DNA from: JAFECT01 sp964432415
GTDB lineage: Bacteria > Pseudomonadota > Alphaproteobacteria > Caulobacterales > Caulobacteraceae
Assembly: GCA_964432415.1 (NCBI GenBank)
Contig: CAYSNW010000023.1
Location: 1-50,632 of the forward strand
DNA: 50,632 nt
Reading direction: 5' to 3'
Shown here: piece by piece, positions 1-8,274 of the stretch
Layout: the number at the start of each line of letters is the position of its first letter
Numbering within the stretch: position 1 is the stretch's first letter
Position numbers and translations under genes: made by a program
The notes under the pieces: model-generated
Database searches by the model: none
What the model was told of the DNA's origin: nothing
Seen by the model: only the letters and a program-made list of their open reading frames with translations

Positions 1-303
1 GCGGCGGTCGGCGGCGCGGCCGGCGGCCTGGTGGGCAGCCTGACGGCGGCCGGGGTCCCCGAAGAGCACGCCCACGCCTACGCCGAGGGCGTACGCCGCG
101 GCGGCTCGCTGGTCACCGCGCGGGTGCCGGACGACCAGGAAGCCTCGGCCAGGGCCGTGCTCGAACGCTCGGGCCACGTCGACCCGATGACCCGTGTCGA
201 GGCCTGGCGGGCCGAAGGCTGGCAGCGCTTCGACGAAAACGGCCGCCCCTACGAGGTGAGCAGTCTCGACCGGCCGGCCGAGAGCGCCGAACCGCGCATC
301 TGA
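1..303 (+). CDS. General-stress-type protein, C-terminal part
   Basis: The reading frame is open from base 1, so the start lies outside the window and about 100 residues are visible. The visible part begins with a Gly/Ala-rich stretch, followed by a segment containing AYAEGVRRGGSLVTARV and a tail with a WRAEGW motif. This is the layout of the small YflT/general-stress-protein-17M-like family, in which a glycine-zipper-like hydrophobic segment precedes a conserved EGVRRGG strand. The biochemical role of the family is unclear. The gene converges on dnaB, with a strong hairpin between them. The family call is by recollection of the motif only. Confidence 0.55.
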   Translation, partial: AAVGGAAGGLVGSLTAAGVPEEHAHAYAEGVRRGGSLVTARVPDDQEASARAVLERSGHVDPMTRVEAWRAEGWQRFDENGRPYEVSSLDRPAESAEPRI

Positions 304-316
304 CCAGGGACCGGTT

Positions 317-347
317 CTCCGCCCGCGCCGATCCGGCGTGGGCGGAG
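317..347. terminator. Strong hairpin between convergent genes
   Basis: A 14-bp stem (317-330 with 334-347, one G-T wobble) closes on the three-base loop ATC. It begins 13 bases after the stop of the first gene and lies downstream of dnaB on the other strand. Neither side carries a U-tract, so it may be a transcript-end or stabilising hairpin rather than a textbook intrinsic terminator. Confidence 0.45.
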
Positions 348-374
348 CGCCGCCGCCCACCCATTGCTCGTAAC

Positions 375-411
375 CCTCGGGTTCCCGCTGCGCGGGCCCC
401 GAGGATGACGG
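375..411 (-). repeat. Intergenic palindromic repeat, copy A
   Basis: Read on the minus strand the module is CCGTCATCCTCGG (399-411), then a small hairpin (five paired bases, 384-388 with 392-396), then ACCCGAGG (375-382). The outer parts also pair with each other. The same module occurs twice more at 24900-25059, with a different but still self-complementary internal hairpin. Confidence 0.6.
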
Positions 412-427
412 CCAGGGGAGGGAGGCC

Positions 428-1915
428 TCAGTAGGCCTCGTAGCGCCCGTCGCGCGCCAGGTTGCCGAACTTGGTGGTGTCCTCGTCGAAGGACATCTTC
501 ACCGTGCCGATGGGGCCGTGGCGCTGCTTGCCGATGATCACCTCGGCCAGGTGGCGCAGCTGGTCCATCTCCTCCTGCCAGGTCAGGTGCTCGGGCGTGC
601 CCTCGCGCGGCTCGACGCGGGATTTGTAGTAGCTCTCCCGGTAGACGAACATCACCACGTCGGCGTCCTGCTCGATCGAGCCCGACTCCCGCAGGTCCGA
701 CAGTTGCGGCCGCTTGTCCTCGCGCTGCTCCACCTGACGCGACAGCTGCGACAGCGCGATCACCGGCAGGTCCAGCTCCTTGGCCAGGGCCTTCAGACCC
801 ATGGTGATCTCGGAAACCTCCTGCACCCGGCCCTGGCTCTGCTTGTTCTCCGATGCGGTGACCAGTTGCAGGTAGTCGACCACGATCAGGTCCAGTCCGA
901 CCTGGCGCTTCAGCCGGCGCGCGCGGGCCGCCAGCTTGGCGATGGACAGGCCGCCGGTGTCGTCGATGTAGAGCGGGCTCTCCTGGATCTCGATGGCGGC
1001 GTCGCGCACGCGCCCGAACTCCGAGGCGTCGATCTCGCCCTTGCGCAGCCGGTCGCCCGAAACCCCTGAAGCATCGGCCAAAAGACGCAGGGCCAGCTGC
1101 TCGGCGCTCATTTCCAGCGAGAAGAAGGCCACCACCCCGCCGCGCACGGTCTTGCGCGAGCCGTCGGCCTGCGGCTCCCAGGCGTAGGAGCGCGCCACGT
1201 TGAAGGCGATGTTGGTGGCCAGCGCCGTCTTGCCCATGGAGGGGCGGCCCGCCAGGATGATCAGGTCGGACGGGTGCATGCCGCCCAGCTTCTTGTCGAG
1301 GTCGATCAGGCCCGAGGACAAACCGGCCAGTCCGCCTTCCCGTTCAAAGGCTTCCGCCGTCATCTTCACGGCGCCTGTGAGGGCGTCGGCGAAGGTCACG
1401 AAGCCGTTGGAGGAGGCCGCGCCGTGCTCGGCCAGTTCGTACAGCTGCTGTTCGGCGATCTCGATCTGGTCGCGGGCCTCGCTCTCGACGTCGTCGTTGG
1501 CGTTCTTGGAGATCTCGCCGCCGATGCGGATCAGGTCGCGGCGCAGCGCCAGGTCGTAGACCACCCGCGCATAGTCCGCCGCGTGCGCTGACGGCGGCGC
1601 CCGGTCGACCAGGTCGGCCAGGTAGCGCAGACCCCCCAGCTCCTCGAAGCCGGGGTCGCGCTTGAAGCGCTCCATCAGCACGATCGGCTCGGCCAGCAGG
1701 CCCTTCCTCACATACTCCTCGATGGCGTCGAACAGGCGCTGGTGGAAGGGCTCGTGGAAGTGACGGCCCTGCAGATGGTCGGTCAGCCGCTCATAGGCGG
1801 CGTTGTCGAACAGCAGGGTGCCGAGCAGGCCCTGCTCGGCTTCGAGGTTGTGCGGCAGCTGGGCGATCGCGGACACGTCCGCGCTCGAGCCCTGGACAAA
1901 GGCGGGGAGCGTCAT
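428..1915 (-). CDS. dnaB: Replicative DNA helicase DnaB
   Basis: This is the hexameric 5'-3' helicase that unwinds DNA at the replication fork and interacts with DnaG primase. The protein has 495 residues, slightly longer than the E. coli enzyme. The N-terminal DnaB domain covers about residues 20-125. The RecA-like motor follows, with Walker A GRPSMGKTA at 223-231, Walker B LIVVDYLQL at 343-351, and the conserved SQLSRQVEQRE segment near 389-399. No intein interrupts the motor. In many bacteria dnaB follows rplI; here rplI lies about 7 kb upstream on the same strand, with unrelated small genes between. A perfect 17-bp palindrome abuts the ATG. Confidence 0.97.
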   Translation of the reverse strand: MTLPAFVQGSSADVSAIAQLPHNLEAEQGLLGTLLFDNAAYERLTDHLQGRHFHEPFHQRLFDAIEEYVRKGLLAEPIVLMERFKRDPGFEELGGLRYLADLVDRAPPSAHAADYARVVYDLALRRDLIRIGGEISKNANDDVESEARDQIEIAEQQLYELAEHGAASSNGFVTFADALTGAVKMTAEAFEREGGLAGLSSGLIDLDKKLGGMHPSDLIILAGRPSMGKTALATNIAFNVARSYAWEPQADGSRKTVRGGVVAFFSLEMSAEQLALRLLADASGVSGDRLRKGEIDASEFGRVRDAAIEIQESPLYIDDTGGLSIAKLAARARRLKRQVGLDLIVVDYLQLVTASENKQSQGRVQEVSEITMGLKALAKELDLPVIALSQLSRQVEQREDKRPQLSDLRESGSIEQDADVVMFVYRESYYKSRVEPREGTPEHLTWQEEMDQLRHLAEVIIGKQRHGPIGTVKMSFDEDTTKFGNLARDGRYEAY

Positions 1916-1932
1916 GGGTTAACCGTTAACCC
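1916..1932. promoter_or_regulatory. Palindrome abutting the dnaB start codon
   Basis: Eight-base arms GGGTTAAC and GTTAACCC flank a single central base, and the repeat touches the dnaB ATG at 1915. It contains two TTAACC half-sites in opposite orientation. These resemble, but do not match, the CtrA half-site TTAACCAT. It could be an operator or an RNA hairpin affecting translation initiation. Confidence 0.5.
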
Positions 1933-1965
1933 GGATCGGCCCCGCGCGGGGAGGGTCAGGCGGGC

Positions 1966-1995
1966 TTGTCCACGATCAAATCGCGCCTGTGGACA
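1966..1995. promoter_or_regulatory. Pair of inverted DnaA-box-like sites upstream of dnaB
   Basis: TGTCCAC at 1967-1973 and GTGGACA at 1989-1995 form a 7-bp inverted repeat with a 15-base spacer. The nonamers TTGTCCACG (1966-1974) and CTGTCCACA (minus strand, covering 1988-1996) each match the DnaA box TTATCCACA at 7 of 9 positions. The sites lie 50-80 bases upstream of dnaB. The match is partial, so DnaA binding is a guess. Confidence 0.3.
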
Positions 1996-2031
1996 GCTTC
2001 TGCGTCCGAGGCTGACGCAAGGGGATCGGGC

Positions 2032-2241
2032 CTAGGCCCTGAGGCGACGCACACGTCCCGCGACGCGGCCCATGAACCGCGACCAGGCCGGCGACAGGGC
2101 CTCGTCCGCCTCGCGCAGGGCGTAGCGTTCGGCGTTGGCGCCGCAGGAGACGATCAGCCGGCGGGCTTCGCGATCGACGCAGTAGCCGTAGAAAGGCAGG
2201 AATTCCGCCACGTGACCCAGCCACAGCCACAGGCGACCCAT
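2032..2241 (-). CDS. Small hypothetical protein
   Basis: A 69-residue protein begins MGRLWLWLGH and ends in a basic RVAGRVRRLRA tail. It has a hydrophobic, aromatic N-terminal segment and two cysteines. The ATG at 2241 is preferred because AGGAA sits 7 bases upstream; in-frame ATGs at 2274 and 2310 would extend it to 80 or 92 residues. It lies just upstream of dnaB in the same orientation. I do not recognise the family. Confidence 0.5.
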   Translation of the reverse strand: MGRLWLWLGHVAEFLPFYGYCVDREARRLIVSCGANAERYALREADEALSPAWSRFMGRVAGRVRRLRA

Positions 2242-2367
2242 GGACGGTTCCTGCTCGAAGGTGACGTGGGTCATGGACGTGGCCGCTACTGCCCCGCGCG
2301 GGAAGCGCATGGGTCTCAGAGCGATGACGCCGCCGAACGGGGCCGCCCCCCGGTCTGGATGCGAAAA

Positions 2368-2928
2368 TCAACCCTGGGCGGGGCGGACGCTGAAGCGCTG
2401 CAGCTCGCGCTTGGGCAGGTCCCAGTCGGGCTTCAGTTCGGCAGCCCGGCGGTAGTCCTGGTAGGCGGACTTCACATCGCCCATAGCTTCGTGCGCCAGG
2501 CCTTTGTTGAGCCAGCACTTTTCTGGCTGACGCGTGCCGATCGACAGGCAGCGGTCCAGATCGCCCAGGGCCTCCTCGTAGCGGTGCTGCCCGATGCGCG
2601 CCGTGCCGCGGTTGGCGTAGGCCTCTCCCAGGTTCGGGCGGATGGCCAGGGCGCGGTCGAAGTCCGCCGCCGCCTCGTCGTAGGACTGGCGCCTGAGCAG
2701 CACCACGCCCCGGTTGACGAAGGTCGAGGCCCGGTCCTTCGGGCTCAGCGGCTCCTGGTTCAGCGCCTCGGTGCAGAGATCCAGGGTCTGCATGTCGCGC
2801 GCCCCGTGCTCGACGGCCTCATAGCAGCCCTGGGCCCGGCCGCCGCCCAGCACCACCATGGCGGCGCGGGCGGGCGTGGCAAGCGAAGCGGAAAGGGTCG
2901 CGACCGCGACCAGGAGCACTGTGCGCAT
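2368..2928 (-). CDS. Secreted TPR-repeat protein
   Basis: The 186-residue product starts MRTVLLVAVATLSASLATPARA, a signal peptide with a likely cut after ARA, so it should be periplasmic. The rest contains at least three tetratricopeptide repeats: RASTFVNRGVVLLRRQSYDEA, PNLGEAYANRGTARIGQHRY and the CWLNKGLAHEAMGD segment. Two cysteines, one near the mature N-terminus, could pair. TPR domains mediate protein-protein contacts; no enzymatic motif is visible. The open frame continues far upstream, but the signal peptide fixes the start at 2928. Confidence 0.75.
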   Translation of the reverse strand: MRTVLLVAVATLSASLATPARAAMVVLGGGRAQGCYEAVEHGARDMQTLDLCTEALNQEPLSPKDRASTFVNRGVVLLRRQSYDEAAADFDRALAIRPNLGEAYANRGTARIGQHRYEEALGDLDRCLSIGTRQPEKCWLNKGLAHEAMGDVKSAYQDYRRAAELKPDWDLPKRELQRFSVRPAQG

Positions 2929-3005
2929 GGCGGCGCCTCCTTCGCAGGAACCCAGTCTAGCAGCCGGCGCCGGCCTTGGCCCTGGTTTGCGACAAAGGCC
3001 GCCGG

Positions 3006-3431
3006 TCAAGGCATGCAGGGCCGCCCACGGTTGTCGAACATCCCGTCGTCGCGAACGATCAGGCCGTTCCTGACGGTGAAGAAGTCCTGCAGCGGCAGGG
3101 TGAAGGTTCGGCCCGGCAGGTGGCTGCTCAGCAGGAACCGCACTGCGACCCGGTCGCCCTGGACCACATACTCCTGCACCTCGACCGTGGCGTCCGGAAC
3201 GGCGGCGAAGATTGCCTTGTAGGTCCGCTCCACCTCCGCGCGGCCCCGGCGGGGCTTGCAGAAGTCGGAAGCCGTCACCTCCGCGTCGGGCGCGTAGAGG
3301 GCGACAACGCCGGCGACGTCGTGCCGGTTCACCGCCGCGAACTTGGCCTCGACCACGGCGCGGGGGGACGGGGTCGCGAAGGCGGGCGTGGCGAGGGCGG
3401 CGAGGAGGGCGCCCAGGATCATCTTGCGCAT
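3006..3431 (-). CDS. Secreted SnoaL/NTF2-like protein
   Basis: A 141-residue protein with signal peptide MRKMILGALLAALATPAFA is followed by an NTF2-like fold. The early VEAKFAAVNRHDVAGVVALYAPDAEVT helix-turn is typical of SnoaL/DUF4440 domains, and the DFFTVRNGLIVRDDGMFD strand ends the cone. Such proteins bind small hydrophobic ligands or act as isomerases, but no catalytic Asp/His pair can be assigned here. AGGAG lies about 8 bases upstream of the ATG. It is followed on the same strand by the TPR gene and may be co-transcribed with it. Confidence 0.75.
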   Translation of the reverse strand: MRKMILGALLAALATPAFATPSPRAVVEAKFAAVNRHDVAGVVALYAPDAEVTASDFCKPRRGRAEVERTYKAIFAAVPDATVEVQEYVVQGDRVAVRFLLSSHLPGRTFTLPLQDFFTVRNGLIVRDDGMFDNRGRPCMP

Positions 3432-3587
3432 GCGGGCGCTCCTGTCTTGGAGGCCCCAGTCTAGTCGCGCGGACAATGAGCACCGCGATCCTGCGGCCAA
3501 GTCCGCCCCTCGCGCGACAACCTGCCTTCGCCGGGGAAACGGTGTGAAAGGAGGAGGGAGCCCAGCTCCTGCCTTTACCGTGAATGC

Positions 3588-4226
3588 TCAGCTTATCTTC
3601 ATACGCGACAGTTTTCGCAGTACTTTCTCCAGCCTCGCCCGCTTTGGCGGATGGTGGATGTCCTCCAGCCGCATCCGCACCACCGCCTCCAGGGCGCGGG
3701 GATCGTTGGCCGGCGCGGCGCGGAGGGCCGCTTCCGCATACATCGGCGTCTGATTGACCGCCCCGACGCGCACCATGCCCAGCAGATGGGCCCACGCCTG
3801 GGGCGGGCCGTGCGGCTGCGAGGCCAGGCTCGCCAGGATTCCCACGCAGTGGTCCTTGGCGATGACCGATCCGCGTTCGGCCGCATCCAGGATCTCCGGC
3901 AACCGCGCGCCGATCCGCTCGGCGCAGACCGCCGCCACGGCGTCGATGGCCGTCATGGCCCCCCAGACCAGCCGGTTGTTGCGGCTCTTCAGCGCCGCGA
4001 AGAAGACCTCGAGGTGAGGCGCGATCAGCTCGGGTCGCAGCGCGCCGATCTCATAGAGGGTCTTGATCGCATCGCCCTGGATCGCGGCGGTCGCGGCTCC
4101 CAGCGCGCCGGCCAGCTCGGCGATGGCGGCGGTGTCGCCGCTCGCCGCCAGGGCGCGCGCCAGCTCCTGATTGGGGACCTCATCGCGACGGCCGAGCGCG
4201 CTGGCCAGGCGGTCGAGGACGCTCAT
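3588..4226 (-). CDS. HEAT-repeat-like protein
   Basis: This 212-residue, cysteine-poor, nearly all-helical protein lacks a signal peptide. It contains several helical pairs of the HEAT/Armadillo kind, such as DAIKTLYEIGALRPELIAPHLEVFFAAL and GAMTAIDAVAAVCAERIGARLPEIL, and a basic C-terminus. Such repeats form protein-binding scaffolds. It starts 16 bases after the stop of the 4243-4944 gene, as the last member of a three-gene minus-strand unit with the RDD gene. Exact function unknown. Confidence 0.65.
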   Translation of the reverse strand: MSVLDRLASALGRRDEVPNQELARALAASGDTAAIAELAGALGAATAAIQGDAIKTLYEIGALRPELIAPHLEVFFAALKSRNNRLVWGAMTAIDAVAAVCAERIGARLPEILDAAERGSVIAKDHCVGILASLASQPHGPPQAWAHLLGMVRVGAVNQTPMYAEAALRAAPANDPRALEAVVRMRLEDIHHPPKRARLEKVLRKLSRMKIS

Positions 4227-4242
4227 CGTCCCGGGACCGGAC

Positions 4243-4944
4243 TCACGGCGAGGGATCGGCCTTGGTCGCCGTCCATCCTTCGCAGGTCTCCGGATGCAGG
4301 GCCCTGGCCTCGGCTTCGGCCCGCGCCTCGCGATACATCCGGTCCCGGTCCTCCCGGGCGGAGAAGTCGTAGCGGATCCAGGCCAGCACCTCGCCCTTCG
4401 ATCCGCGCAGCTTGGCCTGGCCGGAATGGGCGGTCTCCAAGGCTTCCAGAAGCTCTTTGTTCAGGATGCTTCCGTCCGCCTGCGGGCCCGCGAGGATCTG
4501 GATTCGGGTGGCGATGAAGTGCTCGACTTTCGCCCGCCAGGTCTGCGGCATTTCCAGAGGGGCGGTGCGCTCCCGCTGGCGGTCCAGAACCAGTCCGATT
4601 CGCCCGCCCTTCAGGATTTGCGGCCCGCGCAGGCTGACGACCGAGGTGGAAATGAAGGTCGGCGGACCCAGGCCCTCAGGCGTAGCCAGGAAATAGGCGA
4701 CGTCCAGTTCCGGCTCATCCTCCATGAATCCCGCCGTCCATTGGCGCCCGCCGATCCGCGGCGGCGCCCAGGTCGTCATGTGCAAGGTCCGCTTGCCGCC
4801 GGTCTTGCCCAGGATGTCGACCTCGACCTGCGACTGCCCCGCACCCTTGGCGACCCCGACGCAGCGCCAGTGGTGCGATGGCGCGGGCGGCGTGTCGCCC
4901 GCGTGCAGCCCGACCAGGGCGGCGATGAAGGCCAGGATGCTCAT
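4243..4944 (-). CDS. Hypothetical secreted or membrane-attached protein
   Basis: A 233-residue protein has a short hydrophobic N-terminus (MSILAFIAALVGLHAG) that could act as a signal peptide or anchor. Two cysteines (one in HHWRCVG, one in PETCEGW near the C-terminus) bracket the chain. Middle segments include a WTAGFMEDEPELDVAYFL stretch. The ATG overlaps the TGA of the upstream RDD gene in an ATGA arrangement, indicating translational coupling. I do not recognise the family. Confidence 0.65.
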   Translation of the reverse strand: MSILAFIAALVGLHAGDTPPAPSHHWRCVGVAKGAGQSQVEVDILGKTGGKRTLHMTTWAPPRIGGRQWTAGFMEDEPELDVAYFLATPEGLGPPTFISTSVVSLRGPQILKGGRIGLVLDRQRERTAPLEMPQTWRAKVEHFIATRIQILAGPQADGSILNKELLEALETAHSGQAKLRGSKGEVLAWIRYDFSAREDRDRMYREARAEAEARALHPETCEGWTATKADPSP

Positions 4945-5960
4945 TTGGCCGGGGCCTCGGCGCCCGCGTCGGCGGGATCGGCCGCCGGCTTGGCCGCGGC
5001 GACCGGCGGCGGATAGTCATTGCCGTAGGCGCGGGACCCGCTCGCGATGCCGATATCGTAGCCCTGGCGGATCACGATCCTGAGGTTTTGACCGGGTTCC
5101 AGCTTCTGGGTCTTCAGCACCACATCGCCGACGCGCGCGACCTCGGCGTCCGGGTCCTTGGGCCAGGTTCGCACGCGGGCCGTGACGGTCAGGGTGCGGC
5201 TGGAGCGGGCCGCCTCGCCGTTGGAGGGCATGAAGGTGGTGGTGTTGTCCTGCACCCCGGCCTCGACGACCTCCGGCAGCTCCAGGACCGCAGCCTGGGT
5301 CTTCTGCATCGGCGCAAGCGTCTTGCTCCAGCCCGAGAGCCAGCCGCTGACCAGGTCGACCGGGTACAAGGTCAGCGCCACCGCGCCGGCCAGGAACAGG
5401 GCCACGACCCCGAAGGCTACGGCGGGGGCGGCCGAACGGCTCGCCGGGATGGAGGTGGTTCCCTTGCGCACCACGATCGATCCGGAGAGCAGATCATGGA
5501 TCAGGCGCCGCGAAGGCCGGTTGAAGAGCAGCAGGATCAGCTGGGCCATGCCGGCCCCGAACACCAGGGTGATCGCCGCGATCTCGAACACCTGGGCCCA
5601 GAGCGGATCATCGATCTGCAGGGTCAGGCCGTTCATCGTGAAGGGCAGCTGCAGCAGCAGCGAACGCCACATCGCCTGGACCAGGCCGATGGGACGGCCC
5701 GCCGTCGACAGGACCCGCATGCCCAGCATCCGCATGCCGAGCGTCGCCGATCCGCCGGCTTTGCTGGTCAGGAAACCGAAGTAGAGCAGGGCGACCGGAA
5801 AGCCGATCAGGCGCGTCGGCCCGTCCAGGGAGGACAGGTAGTCGAAAGCCAGCGAGCCGGCGCCGAGGCCCGCGACGCCCAGGATCACGGCATCGAGAAA
5901 AAGCGCGATCAGCCGTCGCCAGAAGCCGACCCAGATTGGCTTGGTGTCTTCAGCCATCAT
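4941..5960 (-). CDS. RDD-family membrane protein
   Basis: The N-terminal half of this 339-residue protein is an RDD domain. It has the opening WVGFWRRLIALFLDAVILG, a second hydrophobic helix, the SATLGMRMLGMRVL motif with conserved positive residues, and a third helix near AQLILLLF. A further transmembrane helix (FGVVALFLAGAVALTLY) precedes a soluble C-terminal domain of about 120 residues ending in an Ala/Pro-rich tail. RDD proteins are inner-membrane proteins, some linked to ion exchange. Two adjacent ATGs (5960, 5957) follow a run of seven Gs; either may be used. Confidence 0.8.
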   Translation of the reverse strand: MMAEDTKPIWVGFWRRLIALFLDAVILGVAGLGAGSLAFDYLSSLDGPTRLIGFPVALLYFGFLTSKAGGSATLGMRMLGMRVLSTAGRPIGLVQAMWRSLLLQLPFTMNGLTLQIDDPLWAQVFEIAAITLVFGAGMAQLILLLFNRPSRRLIHDLLSGSIVVRKGTTSIPASRSAAPAVAFGVVALFLAGAVALTLYPVDLVSGWLSGWSKTLAPMQKTQAAVLELPEVVEAGVQDNTTTFMPSNGEAARSSRTLTVTARVRTWPKDPDAEVARVGDVVLKTQKLEPGQNLRIVIRQGYDIGIASGSRAYGNDYPPPVAAAKPAADPADAGAEAPAK

Positions 5961-6104
5961 CCCCCCCGAGATGACCTTGCGCCCCACAACGCGAGCGGCA
6001 GCTTGCACCTTGCCGCAGGGAGGGGCGCGTGGCGAGCCAAAACGCGCGTTCGCGTCGGACGAGCATCGGTGGATCGCCTGTCGAGAGGCTGTTATCGGTG
6101 AGCG

Positions 6105-6491
6105 ATGCAGCACGCGCCGCCGCCGATTCCAGTGATCAAGAGCGCCGGTGAGCTGATCTATCCGGACGTCGACTATCCTTGGCCCGTCAAGTCGCTGGCC
6201 TTACTTGCCCTTGCCCTGGTGTTCTGTGGTCCTGGCCTGGTTTTCCTTGGGACTCGCCGGCGCAAGACCGTCCAGGGGCTCGCGGCCTACGCTGCCTGCG
6301 CCGTGATCGGCGTGGCGTTGATGATGGCGATTTCCTGGGGCTGGCCCAATTCCGACGGCTTCGTCCACCGGTTCGGCGTGCTGTGGCGTCACCTGGCCTC
6401 GCAGGTGCTCGAGATGGCCCTGGGTCTCGCCTTGGCGGCGGCGTTGCTTGGCTGGCTGTTTCGCCCACGTGAGTTGGGAAAATCGGAATAA
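6105..6491 (+). CDS. Small membrane protein, three predicted helices
   Basis: A 128-residue protein carries hydrophobic segments at roughly residues 28-47 (SLALLALALVFCGPGLVFLG), 58-76 (LAAYAACAVIGVALMMAIS) and 100-118. It is divergent from the RDD gene and followed directly by the next membrane-protein gene: its TAA is adjacent to the next ATG. The two probably form a unit. Family not recognised. Confidence 0.65.
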   Translation: MQHAPPPIPVIKSAGELIYPDVDYPWPVKSLALLALALVFCGPGLVFLGTRRRKTVQGLAAYAACAVIGVALMMAISWGWPNSDGFVHRFGVLWRHLASQVLEMALGLALAAALLGWLFRPRELGKSE

Positions 6492-7055
6492 ATGTCGGAT
6501 AAATCGAAGAAATTACTCACGGCATATTTCGCGCGCCTCCGCCTTGTCGCCTTCGCCACGGTCGCCACCGTGCTCCTCGTCGCGCTGGCGGACTTCTCCT
6601 GGCCGCCGACCGCCCGCGAGGGACGGCTACTGGCGCTGGGCCTGGCCTCGGCGCTGGTCGCATCGCCCGTGACCGCCCTGGTCCTGCTTGCGATCCCGAT
6701 GCTGTTCTGGAAGTTCGCCAGTGCGGACGATCGCGCCCGCGCCGAGGCGCATGTGCGGATGTTCGAGGCGGCGTCGCCGGCGGAGCGGCCGGAGCTCGAC
6801 AGGCTGTATGGCCTGTGGCTGAAGCAGGGGATGGCGGCCCAGGGAAATCACACCCTGCTCGGCGGGCTGATCGTCTTTCTTTCCGTGCCGCTCTTCGCCG
6901 TTGCGGCGCGAACGGACCTGCCGGTTGTCTTCTACGCCGCCGGCGTTCTGGTGCTCGTCGCGGGCGTTGCACAGGTGATCCGCGCGGGCCGTCGCGAGAC
7001 CTCCTGGCGCCGGGCCCACCCGTTCGAAGTCTGGCGGCTGGGGCCCCACGACTAG
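6492..7055 (+). CDS. Multi-pass membrane protein, unknown
   Basis: This 187-residue protein has four likely membrane helices: about residues 17-33, 46-74, 120-136 and 144-162. Between them is a soluble loop with RARAEAHVRMFEAASPAERPELDRLYGLW. The ATG directly follows the stop codon of the preceding gene, so translation is probably coupled. No catalytic motif was seen. Function unknown. Confidence 0.65.
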   Translation: MSDKSKKLLTAYFARLRLVAFATVATVLLVALADFSWPPTAREGRLLALGLASALVASPVTALVLLAIPMLFWKFASADDRARAEAHVRMFEAASPAERPELDRLYGLWLKQGMAAQGNHTLLGGLIVFLSVPLFAVAARTDLPVVFYAAGVLVLVAGVAQVIRAGRRETSWRRAHPFEVWRLGPHD

Positions 7056-7106
7056 CGCCGGTTCGTTATCCTGCTCCGCCTGGCGGGATACTCCCCGGGT
7101 GGTTGC

Positions 7107-7646
7107 TCAATGCCGGCACAGGGCCCGCAGGCGGGCGGAAGTCTGGGCCGCCTGCTCGGCCATGCGCTCGCTGTAGAACTGCAACTGGTTGCTGTGGCCG
7201 TCGTCGCGGAACAACTGCACCGACCAGACATTGGGCGTGATCGTCACCCGGTCGTCGACGCGGCCCTCGCGGGCCATCTCCGCATTGCGCTTGCTGGCCT
7301 CGCTGCCGTGCGTCACCGCCGCGACCTGGGCGAAGGGGATGCCCGCCGTGGGGATGTCGGACTTCACCTCCGTTCCCCATTTGGAGACGTAGTGGAAGCT
7401 GATGTTGCAGCTGTCGGGGTAGATCTTGATGTCGGTGTATTCGGTGGTGAACTCCTGGGACCAGGTGCTTCCCGTGGCCACGTTGGAATAGTCGCCCCGG
7501 TAAACGACCCGGCCCTGGGCGATCATCAGCCCGCGCAGGAAGTCGAGCGCCTGCGGCGTGCTCATCTGGTCGATGGGAATTTCCTGGGCGTGGGCCGGCG
7601 TCGCGAGGGCGGCGGCGGCAAGCACGGCGGTCACCAGACGTTTCAT
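7107..7646 (-). CDS. Secreted hypothetical protein
   Basis: A 179-residue protein with a clear signal peptide (MKRLVTAVLAAAALATPAHA, cut before QEI), so probably periplasmic. The mature part has two cysteines (YPDSCNISF and RALCRH at the C-terminus), which could form a disulphide, and a likely beta-rich middle. A GGGGGAG ribosome-binding site lies a few bases upstream of the ATG at 7646. The reading frame extends far upstream, but signal peptide and RBS fix the start. Family unknown. Confidence 0.7.
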   Translation of the reverse strand: MKRLVTAVLAAAALATPAHAQEIPIDQMSTPQALDFLRGLMIAQGRVVYRGDYSNVATGSTWSQEFTTEYTDIKIYPDSCNISFHYVSKWGTEVKSDIPTAGIPFAQVAAVTHGSEASKRNAEMAREGRVDDRVTITPNVWSVQLFRDDGHSNQLQFYSERMAEQAAQTSARLRALCRH

Positions 7647-7759
7647 CGCTGAACTCCCCCGAGATGGCGGCCCAGATGGCGACCCATGACATCGCCAGCC
7701 GGGGGCCGCTGTCAAATCCCGCGGGCGCCGCCTTGCCCGGCGTCGGGGGGCCACGGCGG

Positions 7760-7788
7760 TTGCGGGCCGGCGCGGCACGGGCGATACC
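7760..7788 (+). promoter_or_regulatory. Candidate promoter giving a leaderless mRNA
   Basis: TTGCGG (7760-7765), a 17-base spacer and GATACC (7783-7788) precede the ATG at 7795 by six bases. Transcription would therefore start at, or within a base of, the start codon, and no Shine-Dalgarno sequence is present. Hexamer matches are moderate. Confidence 0.4.
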
Positions 7789-7794
7789 CGAGCC

Positions 7795-8274
7795 ATGCCC
7801 TCCGAGCTTCCCGTGGTCCGCCTGGCCGTCCGTTGCAGGATCCCCGTCGCCGTGGCCGGGGTGGTGTCGGCCGTACTCGGGATCGCCAACCTGCTTTCTC
7901 CCATCGTGTCCGACGCGCTGGCGCAGAGCGTGGCCCTCGCCGTCGGGGTCGCTGCGGCGGTGATGTTCCTGAGCGCGACCTTCGATCCTCGGTTTCACCG
8001 CGCGATATCGGCGATCAACGCCGAGAGGCGGGCCCAGGCGCGCGCCCTGGGCTGGCAGGCCCGCCTGCTCGGCTGGGGTCTGCCCACCGGCGATCCCCTG
8101 CTCGTGGCGGTCTGCCTGCTGCTGGCCGCGGAGATTCTCGTCTCCGTCAGCTTCGCGCATCATTTCCCGTCCGCCATCCTCGGTCTGGCGGCCTTCTTCC
8201 TTGCCGGAATGACCAGCATCGCACTGTCGGTGGGGGGCCGTGCGGCCGGGCCGTCGGCGGGACAGGCCGCCTAG
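7795..8274 (+). CDS. Membrane protein, four predicted helices
   Basis: A 159-residue protein with hydrophobic helices at about residues 15-36, 42-60, 100-118 and 123-145. A soluble loop rich in Arg and Ala (RFHRAISAINAERRAQARALGWQ) separates the two pairs. No ribosome-binding site precedes the ATG; a promoter positioned for a leaderless transcript does. It is convergent with the GNAT gene. Family not recognised. Confidence 0.6.
   Translation: MPSELPVVRLAVRCRIPVAVAGVVSAVLGIANLLSPIVSDALAQSVALAVGVAAAVMFLSATFDPRFHRAISAINAERRAQARALGWQARLLGWGLPTGDPLLVAVCLLLAAEILVSVSFAHHFPSAILGLAAFFLAGMTSIALSVGGRAAGPSAGQAA

Noticed and set aside
518..1069. Long open frame antisense to dnaB
   Set aside because: High GC content opens frames on the complementary strand. 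The translation is Leu/Val/Gln-rich with no motif, and the dnaB frame is certain.
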